A stretch of 64,000 nucleotides of DNA from JANLYQ01 sp031365725 (lineage in GTDB: Bacteria > Actinomycetota > Actinomycetes > JACCUZ01), in the NCBI GenBank assembly GCA_031365725.1, contig JANLYQ010000060.1:57883-121882 (forward strand). The letters run 5' to 3'. The position numbers were made by a program, and so were the translations under genes. The notes beneath the pieces are model-generated. The model was not told the DNA's origin. It did no database searches and saw only the letters and a list, made by a program, of their open reading frames with translations. This document shows, in pieces, positions 26,269 to 34,041 of the stretch (the first letter of the stretch is position 1; every line of letters begins with the position of its first letter).

Positions 26269-26451
26269 GTGCCCTACCTGCCTCCCAGCGGCTGGCTGGA
26301 ACGCCTCGACGACCCGAGCGACGCCTCGACCGACGTCAGTTCGAAGTTTCACCGCCGCAAGGACTGCTCGCGTATCACCCGACCCGAGGTGCTTGTCGCG
26401 GTGGACCGGCCCTACCACGCTCCCCGGTGCCGAAACTGCGCCCAGGACTGA
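26269..26451 (+). CDS. Small Cys/His protein
   Basis: 60 residues, starting at GTG 26269 with GCAGGAG six bases upstream. The sequence has FHRRKDCSRI and a C-terminal CRNC, four potential metal ligands in total. The first half (WLERLDDPSDASTDVSSKFH) is acidic and looks conserved in style. A treble-clef or ribbon zinc site is possible. I do not know the family. Confidence 0.6.
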   Translation: MPYLPPSGWLERLDDPSDASTDVSSKFHRRKDCSRITRPEVLVAVDRPYHAPRCRNCAQD

Positions 26452-26458
26452 GGATCCG

Positions 26459-26895
26459 GCGCGAGGACTCCCGCACGACCAGCTCGGGCTGGAACTGCAC
26501 CTGCTGGCGAGGCTGACGTCCACCGGTGAAGGTCAGCGCGTCGGTCTCGAGCAGGACGATCTCGCCAGCTCCTGCAGCTGCCATGGCGCGCCGGGTGCCA
26601 TCGAGACGGTCTGCGACCTGCGGGAGGCTGACCGGTCCACCAGCACCACGGGCAGATTGTGGCGCGCAAGGCGCTCCAACATCGGGTTGTCGTAGTCGGC
26701 CGAGGTGATGAGCACTCCGTGCACGCGCTGCTCGAGCAGTAGCGAGAGGTACTCGTCCTCACGGCCGGGGTCGCCTCCACTCGTGCACATGACCAGGGCG
26801 AGACCGTTGTACCGCAACGCGTCGTCCGCGCCACGGGCCACGTCGGTGAAGAACGGGTTGCTCGAGTCGAAGAACACGTAGGCCACGATCCGGGA
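26459..26895 (-). pseudogene. Remnant of a LacI-family regulator
   Basis: From 26895 down to about 26601 one frame reads as the start of a LacI ligand-binding domain (IVAYVFFDSSNPFFTDVARG, then EQRVHGVLITSADYDNP and LPVVLVDRSASR). A second frame, 26518-26459, gives the family's typical ending QPRQQVQFQPELVVRESS. The N-terminal helix-turn-helix is missing, more than 100 central residues are missing, and the frames differ, so the gene is dead. Its position against a rhamnulokinase scrap suggests that it once controlled a sugar operon. Confidence 0.75.
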
Positions 26896-26927
26896 GCATC
26901 CTCGACAGCCTTGCCGCCGCCTATGCA

Positions 26928-26966
26928 CGCGCGGCCCGAGACGTGATGAGCGTCTCGGGCCGCGCG
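26928..26966. repeat. Perfect 16-bp inverted repeat at the scar
   Basis: CGCGCGGCCCGAGACG at 26928-26943 and its exact complement at 26951-26966, with a 7-base loop. It lies between the LacI remnant and the rhamnulokinase remnant. It could be an old terminator or the structure at which the intervening DNA was lost. Confidence 0.7.
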
Positions 26967-27202
26967 GCGCTGGTCGTGCACGTCGTCGGGGGGGCGCGCG
27001 CAACGACCTGCTGTGTCAGCTCACCGCTGACGCCATCGGGCTGCCGGTGGTGGCAGGTCCGGTCGAGGCGACCGCGCTGGGCAACGTGCTGGTGCAGGCC
27101 CGCGCATCCGGCGTCGTACCTGGTGATCGGTTCGACCTGCGCGCGTTGGTGGCCCGCACCCATGAGGTCACGCGGTACGAGCCGAGCTCGCCGCGTCGGT
27201 GA
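26955..27202 (+). pseudogene. C-terminal remnant of a rhamnulokinase
   Basis: Reading from about 26955 gives VVHVVGG. After a one-base shift within a run of seven G (about 26985-26993), it continues GARNDLLCQLTADAIGLPVV, then AGPVEATALGNVLVQARASG and VTRYEP, ending at TGA 27200-27202. This is the final nucleotide-binding part of RhaB (FGGY kinase family). The first 80 percent of the gene is absent. The fragment overlaps the last 35 bases of the COG4705 gene on the other strand. Confidence 0.75.
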
Positions 27203-28049
27203 GCTCCGGGTCCCCCTCGGTGTGGATTTCGTCGCGTCGGGACACGGAGAGGAACACCACGAGAGCGAGGATCGCGCTCAGGAAGATGGCGCTGGTCACG
27301 ACGGTGCCGAGACCGAGACCGCCGTCGGCCTTGGCCTGGGACAGATAGTCGCCGATCGAGGCGCCCAGCGGGCGGGTAAGGATGTACGCGAGCCAGACGG
27401 CGAGCACGGCGTTGGAGGTGTGTCGCGCCGCGGAGGCGCTCAGTCGCCTCTGGAGCACGTAGTGCATGGCGGTGATGACGGCGATGAGACCGGCGAAGAT
27501 CAGCGCGGAGTTGAGGTAGCCCACGTTGAGCTTCTCGGCGGTCAGGTCGCCGGCGGCGGTGCCGAGGGCGAAGGTGAACAGGATCGCCAACCAGTACCAC
27601 GCCTCGCGGCGAGTGGTGTAGATGCTGTGGATCGAGAGGGTCTTCTCGCTGTAGTACCAACCCGCGAAGACCAGAGCCAGCACGACGGAGAAGACGACGG
27701 TCGTGGTCACCAGCGAGACACCGAAGTTGTCGGTGAGGTTGTCGGTGATCAACGTGCCGACGACGCTGATCAGCACGACGCTGAGCCAGTACACACCGGG
27801 GATGTAGCGGCGCGCGCGGAACTGGTAGGCCAGCGCCACCAGCAGGAGCGCACCCATGATGTAGCTCGTGTTGGTGAGGCCGAGGTTGAGCTTCTCGTTC
27901 AGGTTGTCGGCGAAGGTCTCGCCCACCGTGGTGCACAGCACCTTGATGATCCAGAAGTAGAGAGTGACCTCGGGCACCTTGTTGAGCATGCGCCGGGAGG
28001 CGGCACGCGAGCCGCGGGTCGAAGTCGTCGTGGAGTCCGGTGGTGTCAT
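27168..28049 (-). CDS. COG4705-like membrane protein
   Basis: 293 residues, about 8-9 transmembrane helices. Four similar elements recur: TTVGETFADNLN, GTLITDNLTDNFG, GTAAGDLTAEKLN and LGASIGDYLSQ, each a short polar D/N loop at a helix end. This is the hallmark of the COG4705 family of repeat membrane proteins. Its function is not established; the repeated acidic loops suggest ion or metal binding. The start is ATG 28049; the much longer reading upstream is a shadow of the divergent gene. The last residues may have been re-formed at the neighbouring deletion scar. Confidence 0.8.
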   Translation of the reverse strand: MTPPDSTTTSTRGSRAASRRMLNKVPEVTLYFWIIKVLCTTVGETFADNLNEKLNLGLTNTSYIMGALLLVALAYQFRARRYIPGVYWLSVVLISVVGTLITDNLTDNFGVSLVTTTVVFSVVLALVFAGWYYSEKTLSIHSIYTTRREAWYWLAILFTFALGTAAGDLTAEKLNVGYLNSALIFAGLIAVITAMHYVLQRRLSASAARHTSNAVLAVWLAYILTRPLGASIGDYLSQAKADGGLGLGTVVTSAIFLSAILALVVFLSVSRRDEIHTEGDPELTDAASSARTA

Positions 28050-28141
28050 GACATCAGGGTTGCCCACCGAACCTGAACTCCACCTGACTGCCTGAACGGC
28101 CATGATGATCGCGACGGAGGGGGGCGCGCCAAGGAGGTCGT

Positions 28142-29275
28142 ATGAGCGCTGTACGCCGGTCAGCTGCCACAGCCGATACTGCCGGCTGGGCGCTGGGTCT
28201 TGGCTGGTTGGTGTGGTGGGCGTGGCGTACCTGGCCGGTCTCGGGCCTGTCGTGGCACTTCTTCCCGACCGGTGCACGGCTGCTGCTGCACCACTCCGGG
28301 CTCTCGCTCTACGGCGACCACCCCGAGCTGCAGATCGGGCCGTTGCCGCTGCTGCTGACCGGTCTGCTCGAGCCGCTGCCGCGGGCCACCGGGCGAAGCG
28401 TTGCGCTGCTGCTGATGACCGCGGTCGGCCCGTTGCTGCTCTTGGCGCTGCAGCCACTGGTCGAGGGCCGGCACCCTGGCCGCCGCCTGCTGCTGGCGGG
28501 GTTGCTGCTGGCACCGGCGTGGACGGTGCTGTCGGTGCGGTGGGGCCACCTCGACGACGTGCTGGCGATGGCGTTCGCGGTGCTCGCGCTTCGGGCCGTG
28601 GCCGAGCGGCGGCCGGTCCTGGCCGGGCTGCTGCTGGCCGGGGCGGTCGCCTCCAAGCCGTGGGCGGTGGCCTTCCTGCCGCTGCTGCTGGCGCTGCCGC
28701 ACCGGCGCCCGCGCGCGGCGCTTGCAGCCCTTGGCGGCATGCTCGTCGCCTGGGGGCCGTTCCTGCTCCTTGGGTCCCGCACCCTCGGTGCTTTGCAGCC
28801 GCCGGTCGCGCTGGCCCGTGCCTCGGGCCTGCACACCCTCGGTGTCCGCGGCGAGATCGTGCCGGCCTGGGGGCGGACCGTGCAGCTGGCCGGCGCCGCG
28901 GTAGCTGCGCTGCTGGTGGCACTCACGCGACGCTGGCCCGGCGTGCTGCTCGTCGCGGTCCTCGTACGGCTCGCGTTGGATCCGCAGGACAACGCCTACT
29001 ACGTCGGCAGTGCTGCACTGGCGGCTGCGGTCTTCGACCTTCTCGGCACCCGGTGGACCGTGCCGTGGACCACGCTGGTCACCGTCGTCGCGCTCTGGCA
29101 GCCGTTCGTGCGCGACTTCCCGCACCGGCTGCAGAACACCACTGGCCTGACGCACTGGTGGTTCGCCCACCAGAGTGCGGTCGGCGCGCTGCACCTGGTC
29201 TGGGCTGTCGCCATGCTCACGGTCGTCGTCGTCGTGTCTCCGCTGACACGGTCTCCCGTCAAGAGGGCGAGCTGA
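28142..29275 (+). CDS. GT-C-type membrane glycosyltransferase-like protein
   Basis: 377 residues with roughly ten hydrophobic helices. RWGHLDDVLAMAFAVLALRA and ASKPWAVAFLPLLLALP match the GT87/DUF2029 mannosyltransferase pattern of actinobacteria, which uses polyprenyl-phosphate sugars outside the membrane. A DP(Q)DNAYYVG element lies in the later half. Start ATG 28142 has AAGGAGG at ideal spacing. A lipid-linked sugar donor and an envelope glycan target are inferred from family only. Confidence 0.7.
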   Translation: MSAVRRSAATADTAGWALGLGWLVWWAWRTWPVSGLSWHFFPTGARLLLHHSGLSLYGDHPELQIGPLPLLLTGLLEPLPRATGRSVALLLMTAVGPLLLLALQPLVEGRHPGRRLLLAGLLLAPAWTVLSVRWGHLDDVLAMAFAVLALRAVAERRPVLAGLLLAGAVASKPWAVAFLPLLLALPHRRPRAALAALGGMLVAWGPFLLLGSRTLGALQPPVALARASGLHTLGVRGEIVPAWGRTVQLAGAAVAALLVALTRRWPGVLLVAVLVRLALDPQDNAYYVGSAALAAAVFDLLGTRWTVPWTTLVTVVALWQPFVRDFPHRLQNTTGLTHWWFAHQSAVGALHLVWAVAMLTVVVVVSPLTRSPVKRAS

Positions 29276-29365
29276 CTCCGAGACCCATCGACGTTGCCGC
29301 CTCGGTCATCCGCCGGTCGTAGGGCAGCGGTGCGGCGACGGTCTCCAGCTCACGTAGAACCGCGA

Positions 29366-29396
29366 GACCCCCGGACCGAGAAACTGTCCGGGGGTC
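29366..29396. terminator. Hairpin terminator between convergent genes
   Basis: GACCCCCGGAC (29366-29376) pairs with GTCCGGGGGTC (29386-29396) across a 9-base loop. It lies just downstream of glnA1 on the minus strand and about 90 bases after the membrane protein gene on the plus strand, so it can serve both. Confidence 0.8.
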
Positions 29397-29414
29397 CCAC
29401 GAGCGGTTGCCCGA

Positions 29415-30839
29415 TCAGATGTCGAAGTACAGCTCGAACTCGTGCGGGTGCGGCCGCAGACGCAGCGGGTCGACCTCGTTGGTGCGCTTCCAGTCGATCC
29501 AGGTCTCGATGAGGTCGGTGGTGAAGACCCCGCCTTCCATCAGGTAGGCGTTGTCCTCCTCGAGCGCGATGAGCACCTCGGGCAGCGACGCCGGGACCTG
29601 GGCGATCTCGGCGTGCTCGTCCGGGGGCAGCTCGTAGAGGTCCTTGTCGACGGGCTGGTCGGGCTCGATCTTGTTGCGGATGCCGTCGATGCCGGCCATC
29701 AACATCGCGGAGAACGCCAGGTAGGGGTTGGACGACGGGTCCGGCACCCGGAACTCGATGCGCTTGGCCTTCGGGTTCGAACCGGTGATCGGGATCCGGA
29801 TGCAGGCCGAGCGGTTGCGCTGGGAGTAGACGAGGTTGACGGGTGCCTCGAAGCCGGGCACGAGTCGGTGGTAGCTGTTCATCGTCGGGTTGGTGAAGGC
29901 GAGCAGCGACGGGGCGTGCTTGAGCAGGCCACCGATGTAGTAGCGCGCCATGTCCGACAGGCCGGCGTAGCCCAGCTCGTCGTAGAACAGCGGGTTGCCG
30001 TCTTTCCACAGCGACTGGTGGCAGTGCATGCCCGAGCCGTTGTCACCGAAGAGCGGCTTCGGCATGAAGGTGGCAGTCTTGCCCGCGGCCCACGCGACGT
30101 TCTTGATGATGTACTTGAACAGCATGAGCTGGTCGCCGGCGTGCAGCAGGGTGTCGAACTTGTAGTTGATCTCGGCCTGGCCGGCGGTGCCGACCTCGTG
30201 GTGCGCGCGCTCGACCTCGATGCCGGCCGCGCCCAGTGCCATCGACATGGCGTCGCGCAGGTCGGCGTAGTGGTCGACGGGGGGCACCGGGAAGTAGCCG
30301 CCCTTGTACCGCGTCTTGTAGCCGCGGTTGCCGCCCTCCTCGACCCGGCCGGAGTTCCAGGCGCCTTCGATCGAGTCGATGAAGTAGTAGCCCGAGTGTT
30401 GGTTGGTCTCGAAGCGCACGTCGTCGAAGACGTAGAACTCCGCCTCCGGACCGAAGTACACGGTGTCGGCGATGCCGGTGCCGGTGAGGTAGGCCTCGGC
30501 CTTGGCCGCGATGTTGCGCGGGTCGCGGCTGTAGGGCTCGTCGGTGAACGGGTCGACGATCGAGAAGTTCAGCGCGAGGGTCTTCTCGGTGCGGAACGGG
30601 TCGAGGTAGGCCGTCGACGGGTCCGGGATGAGCTTCATGTCCGACTCATGGATGGCCTGGAAGCCACGGATCGACGACCCGTCGAACATCTGGCCGTTGG
30701 TGAAGAAGCTCTCGTCGACCGACTGGGCCGGCACGTTGAAGTGCTGCATCACCCCCGGGAGGTCGCAGAACCGCACGTCGACGAACTTGACGTCCTGGTC
30801 CTTGATGAACTTCAGGACCTCGTCCGCGTTGCTGAACAT
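29415..30839 (-). CDS. glnA: Glutamine synthetase type I (GlnA1)
   Basis: 474 residues, the usual GSI-beta length. ATP-dependent ammonia assimilation into glutamine. Visible blocks: MFDGSSIRGFQ, FGPEAEFYVFDD, the metal-binding HHEVGTAGQAEINY, FMPKPLFGDNGSGMHCHQS, and NRSACIRIP in the glutamate site. VDKDLYELPPDE holds Tyr402, the adenylylation site that the glnE product of this window would modify. The ATG has AGGAGG five bases upstream. It is transcribed alone, divergent from the RDD gene, and closed by the hairpin at 29366. Confidence 0.97.
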   Translation of the reverse strand: MFSNADEVLKFIKDQDVKFVDVRFCDLPGVMQHFNVPAQSVDESFFTNGQMFDGSSIRGFQAIHESDMKLIPDPSTAYLDPFRTEKTLALNFSIVDPFTDEPYSRDPRNIAAKAEAYLTGTGIADTVYFGPEAEFYVFDDVRFETNQHSGYYFIDSIEGAWNSGRVEEGGNRGYKTRYKGGYFPVPPVDHYADLRDAMSMALGAAGIEVERAHHEVGTAGQAEINYKFDTLLHAGDQLMLFKYIIKNVAWAAGKTATFMPKPLFGDNGSGMHCHQSLWKDGNPLFYDELGYAGLSDMARYYIGGLLKHAPSLLAFTNPTMNSYHRLVPGFEAPVNLVYSQRNRSACIRIPITGSNPKAKRIEFRVPDPSSNPYLAFSAMLMAGIDGIRNKIEPDQPVDKDLYELPPDEHAEIAQVPASLPEVLIALEEDNAYLMEGGVFTTDLIETWIDWKRTNEVDPLRLRPHPHEFELYFDI

Positions 30840-30983
30840 CCATCCTCCTCGTGAGGTCGGGACCATGGCGGGCCGACCGATCGCCGATGACGCTAGGCGG
30901 GAGCGGTTTCCCCGCGGTGACCCGCATGTTTCCGTGGTGTTACGGCTCGCGCCAGTCCCGGCAGCGTCCATGAGACGCCCACG

Positions 30984-30989
30984 TAGGCT
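30984..30989 (+). promoter_or_regulatory. Leaderless -10 element of the RDD gene
   Basis: TAGGCT followed by six bases and the GTG start at 30996. Confidence 0.6.
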
Positions 30990-30995
30990 GGGCGC

Positions 30996-31439
30996 GTGGT
31001 CGACAGACAGGATGTGGCGGGCTGGCTCGACGGACCGCGCCGCGGCACCCCCGACCCCACGACGTACGCCGGCAAGCGGCTCGGTCTTCCCCGCGAGGGC
31101 CCCGGGTCGATCGCCCGCTTCGGCGCCCGGGTGAGGGCTTATCTCGTCGACGCGCTGGCCTGCGCCCTGATTGCCGCCGGCCTGCTCCGCCACCCTGGCT
31201 ACGCGACTGCGGTGTTCGCCATCGAGGTGCTGCTGCTGACCTGGCTCGCCGGCGGCTCAGCCGGACAGATCGCCACCGGCCTGCGCGTCGTGCGGCTGGA
31301 CCGCACCTCGCTCGGACTGCCGCGTGCGGTGCTGCGCACGCTGTTGCTCTGCCTGCTGATCCCCGCGCTGGTCTGGGACCGCGACGGACGTGGCCTGCAC
31401 GACAAGGCCGTCGGCACCGTCGTCCTGCGCACCCGCTGA
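30996..31439 (+). CDS. RDD-family membrane protein
   Basis: 147 residues. The RDD domain begins ARFGARVRAYLVDALAC (R..D pair in the first helix) and ends GRGLHDKAVGTVVL, with two or three transmembrane helices. The family may include small-molecule or ion transport accessory proteins; function is not settled. In many actinobacteria an RDD gene sits beside glnA1, as here. The N-terminal 40 residues are soluble and Pro/Gly-rich. Confidence 0.85.
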   Translation: MVDRQDVAGWLDGPRRGTPDPTTYAGKRLGLPREGPGSIARFGARVRAYLVDALACALIAAGLLRHPGYATAVFAIEVLLLTWLAGGSAGQIATGLRVVRLDRTSLGLPRAVLRTLLLCLLIPALVWDRDGRGLHDKAVGTVVLRTR

Positions 31440-31456
31440 GCCACGGGTCACTCAGC

Positions 31457-32044
31457 TCACTGGTCGACGTCCTCCGCGCCGGGCGCGACCCACCCGGTGC
31501 GCTCGGCCCAGTCGATGGCGGGCAGGTACACGAGGTCGCAGACCGAGTCCTTGAGCTGGGCGTAGGTCTCGGAGTCGTCGGCCAACAGCTGGGCGGCCTG
31601 ATGCTTGTACCTGCCGTAGGCCGCGGCCGCTGCGGGGTGCAGACGGAGGTAGTCACGAAACAGCAGCGCATAGCGAAAGTTCGGCGCGCCCAAGACTCGG
31701 ACATGCACGTGGATCCGTCGTGACCCGGCCGGCTCGGCCGCGAAACCCTTGGGCACGCCGCGCCCGTCGTCGGCGACCTCAGGAACCGAATGGTCGAAGG
31801 CCGGAACAAGGACGCGGTATCCCGCACGGCCAAGCTGCCGACAGGCCACCGCCACCTCGTCGAGATCCGCGACGGCGACCTGGACGTCGATCACGTCCTT
31901 GGCGTCTAGCGCAGCCACCGACGTGGACCCGACATGGTCGATGCGCAGCGCCGAGGTGCCGAGGATCTCGGCAAGGTCAGCTGCCACGATCGCGAACTCA
32001 GCCGGCCACTGCCCCGAGGCGGGGACGATCGCGACCTTGGCCAC
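31457..32044 (-). CDS. GrpB/UPF0157 nucleotidyltransferase-like protein
   Basis: 195 residues. The family pattern is clear: an opening VAIVPASGQWPAEF, then RIDHVGSTSV (the GS of a nucleotidyltransferase-like fold) and DVIDVQVAV (metal-type Asp pair). Further on are RRIHVHVR and FRDYLRLHP. The family is also found fused to dephospho-CoA kinase in actinobacteria; here it stands alone. The substrate is unknown. It lies 7 bp downstream of the DUF4191 gene and is convergent with the RDD gene. Confidence 0.85.
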   Translation of the reverse strand: MAKVAIVPASGQWPAEFAIVAADLAEILGTSALRIDHVGSTSVAALDAKDVIDVQVAVADLDEVAVACRQLGRAGYRVLVPAFDHSVPEVADDGRGVPKGFAAEPAGSRRIHVHVRVLGAPNFRYALLFRDYLRLHPAAAAAYGRYKHQAAQLLADDSETYAQLKDSVCDLVYLPAIDWAERTGWVAPGAEDVDQ

Positions 32045-32051
32045 AGCTACC

Positions 32052-32735
32052 TCAGCCGCGCGGCATCCGGGTGCCCTTGGGCATCGGGCCCTTGGGGATC
32101 GGCAGGTTCATGGTGCCCAGCGCCTTGAGCCGGCGGTTGACCTCGATCACCTGCGGCGACTTGAGGTTGCGGGGGAGCTTCATCACGTGCGCGTTGAGCT
32201 TGCGCAGCGGTACCTGCCCCTCGTTGTTGCCGGCCTGCACGTCGTAGACCGGCACGTCGGGGACGAAGCGGCTGACCTTCTTCTTCTCGATCGCGATGAG
32301 GTTGGCCACCCGGGCGGGCATGCCCTCGCCGACCAGCACGACACCAGCCGGCCCGACGGCCCGGTGCACGATGTCCTGCTGCTTGGTGACGGCCACCGCC
32401 GGGGTCACCGTCCAGCCCTTGCGCAGCATGTTCAGCGCGGCCGCGGCGGCACCGGGCTGGCCGTCGACCTGGCTGAACGCCGCCTTCTCGGCCCGGCGCC
32501 CGAAGATCACGGTCGCTGCGAGGATCGCCAGCATGAAGCCGACGATGCCGACGTAGATCGGGTGCCCGACGGCGAAGCCGATACCCAGCAGCACCAGGAA
32601 GACCGCCGCGAAGACTCCGCCGGTGACCCAACCGACCTTCGGGTCTGCCTTGCGGGTCATCGTGTAGGCGCCCCGGATCTGGGCCAGCCTGCTCTGCTTG
32701 GCGGGCGCGTCTGTCGGGGTGTCCTTCGGTGCCAT
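32052..32735 (-). CDS. DUF4191 membrane protein
   Basis: 227 residues. Two adjacent transmembrane helices (residues about 38-58 and 63-83) are followed by a soluble domain with AVGPAGVVLVGEG and VPVYDVQAG, and an N-terminal basic cytoplasmic tail. This matches DUF4191, an actinobacterial family that lies next to lipA or glnA and has no assigned function. A TATCCT hexamer with a six-base spacer precedes the ATG. Confidence 0.85.
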   Translation of the reverse strand: MAPKDTPTDAPAKQSRLAQIRGAYTMTRKADPKVGWVTGGVFAAVFLVLLGIGFAVGHPIYVGIVGFMLAILAATVIFGRRAEKAAFSQVDGQPGAAAAALNMLRKGWTVTPAVAVTKQQDIVHRAVGPAGVVLVGEGMPARVANLIAIEKKKVSRFVPDVPVYDVQAGNNEGQVPLRKLNAHVMKLPRNLKSPQVIEVNRRLKALGTMNLPIPKGPMPKGTRMPRG

Positions 32736-32741
32736 GCCCGC

Positions 32742-32747
32742 AGGATA
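32742..32747 (-). promoter_or_regulatory. Leaderless -10 element of the DUF4191 gene
   Basis: TATCCT followed by six bases and the ATG at 32735. Confidence 0.55.
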
Positions 32748-32766
32748 CGGGGCGCTGGGCGTCGGC

Positions 32767-32919
32767 TCAGAGCATGGTGCGGGCCATCAGGGCGTCCAGC
32801 GCGCTGCGGGCGTTGCGCTGCGACCCCTCCGCCAGCGGCCGGGTCATCGCGTGCAGCAGGGCGCCAAGCAGCAGGATGACCGTCGGGACGGCGTGCCGGG
32901 AGGGGGCGCTGGTGCTCAT
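32767..32919 (-). CDS. 50-residue protein coupled to lipA
   Basis: Its ATG overlaps the lipA stop (ATGA at 32919-32916), which is why I accept a reading this short. It has one hydrophobic stretch (VPTVILLLGALLHAM) and a soluble C-terminal half (EGSQRNARSALDALMARTML). No family recognised. GGAGG lies very close to the ATG, suggesting re-initiation by ribosomes finishing lipA. It may be a chance reading frame. Confidence 0.4.
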   Translation of the reverse strand: MSTSAPSRHAVPTVILLLGALLHAMTRPLAEGSQRNARSALDALMARTML

Positions 32920-33935
32920 GCCTCCAGTGAAGAGCCTGCATGTGTCGTCGACGTGTCGGCCGTGGAAAGACCTGGCGACGAGATGCCGGACGAGCCAAGA
33001 CCGGCTTGCATCGTCGTACGCCGGTCGATGGCCTGCTGATAGAGGCGACCCGCGCGGTACGACGACCGCACCAGGGGACCGGACAGCACGCCGGCGAAGC
33101 CGATCTCCTCGGCCTCGGTCGCCATCTCGACGAACTCCTCGGGCCGCACCCAACGCGAGACGGGGTGGTGCCGTGGGGAGGGCCGGAGGTACTGGGTGAT
33201 GGTGATGATCTCGCAGCCGGCCTCGTGCAGGTCGCGCAGGGCCTGGCTGATCTCGGCCCGCTCCTCGCCCATGCCGAGGATCAGGTTGGACTTGGTCACC
33301 CGCCCGTGCCCGCGGGCCCGGGACCGCACGGCCAGCGACCGGTCGGAGCGGAACGCCGGCCGGATCCGCTTGAAGATGCGCGGCACCGTCTCGACGTTGT
33401 GCGCCAGCACCTCGGGCTCGGAGGCGAAGACCTCGTCGAGCTGTTCGGGGATGCCGGTGAAGTCCGGGATGAGGTTCTCGACCCCGGTGCCCGGGTTGAG
33501 GGCGTGGATCGCGCGCACCGTTTCGGCATAGAGCCAAGCGCCGCCGTCAGGCAGGTCGTCGCGTGCGACGCCGGTGATGGTCGCGTAGCGCAGCCCCATC
33601 GCCTGCACCGACTCGGCCACCCGGCGCGGCTCGTCCCGGTCGAGCTCGGCCGGCTTGCCGGTGTCGATCTGGCAGAAGTCGCACCGTCGCGTGCACTGGT
33701 CGCCGCCGATGAGGAACGTCGCCTCGCGGTCCTCCCAGCACTCGTAGATGTTGGGACAACCGGCCTCCTCGCACACCGTGTGCAGGCCTTCGCGCTTCAC
33801 CAGCGACTTGAGCGCGGTGTACTCCGGTCCCATCCGGGCGCGCGTCTTGATCCACGGTGGCTTGCGCTCGATCGGGGTCTCCGCATTGCGGATCTCGAGG
33901 CGCAGCAGCTTGCGGCCATCCGGTGCGATCGTCAC
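32916..33935 (-). CDS. lipA: Lipoyl synthase
   Basis: 339 residues, radical SAM enzyme that inserts two sulfurs into protein-bound octanoate. The auxiliary cluster ligands are CEEAGCPNIYEC and the SAM cluster C-x3-C-x2-C is CTRRCDFC. ARMGPEY, the TGVARDDLPDGG motif and the terminal R-S-S-Y motif (VRSSYRAG) are also present. It ends in a Ser/Thr-rich 35-residue tail that is not part of the usual enzyme. The GTG start at 33935 lies six bases after TACCCT. LipB is nearby at 36337, and its E2 client is at 43496. Confidence 0.95.
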   Translation of the reverse strand: MTIAPDGRKLLRLEIRNAETPIERKPPWIKTRARMGPEYTALKSLVKREGLHTVCEEAGCPNIYECWEDREATFLIGGDQCTRRCDFCQIDTGKPAELDRDEPRRVAESVQAMGLRYATITGVARDDLPDGGAWLYAETVRAIHALNPGTGVENLIPDFTGIPEQLDEVFASEPEVLAHNVETVPRIFKRIRPAFRSDRSLAVRSRARGHGRVTKSNLILGMGEERAEISQALRDLHEAGCEIITITQYLRPSPRHHPVSRWVRPEEFVEMATEAEEIGFAGVLSGPLVRSSYRAGRLYQQAIDRRTTMQAGLGSSGISSPGLSTADTSTTHAGSSLEA

Positions 33936-33941
33936 CCCGCA

Positions 33942-33947
33942 AGGGTA
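33942..33947 (-). promoter_or_regulatory. Leaderless -10 element of lipA
   Basis: TACCCT, six bases before the GTG start. The spacer and start read almost the same as at lipB. Confidence 0.6.
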
Positions 33948-34041
33948 CGTCGCCCCTCCTGAAGCCGCTCCGGAGAGGTACCGGTCGCTGGGACGTGCCG
34001 AATCGTCTCCGGAGGGCGCGGTCGACTGGTGAGATGGCGCC

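Noticed and set aside
28050..28922. N-terminal extension of the COG4705 gene
   Set aside because: The extension is Ala/Pro/Arg noise opposite the gene at 28142; the conserved protein begins at 28049.
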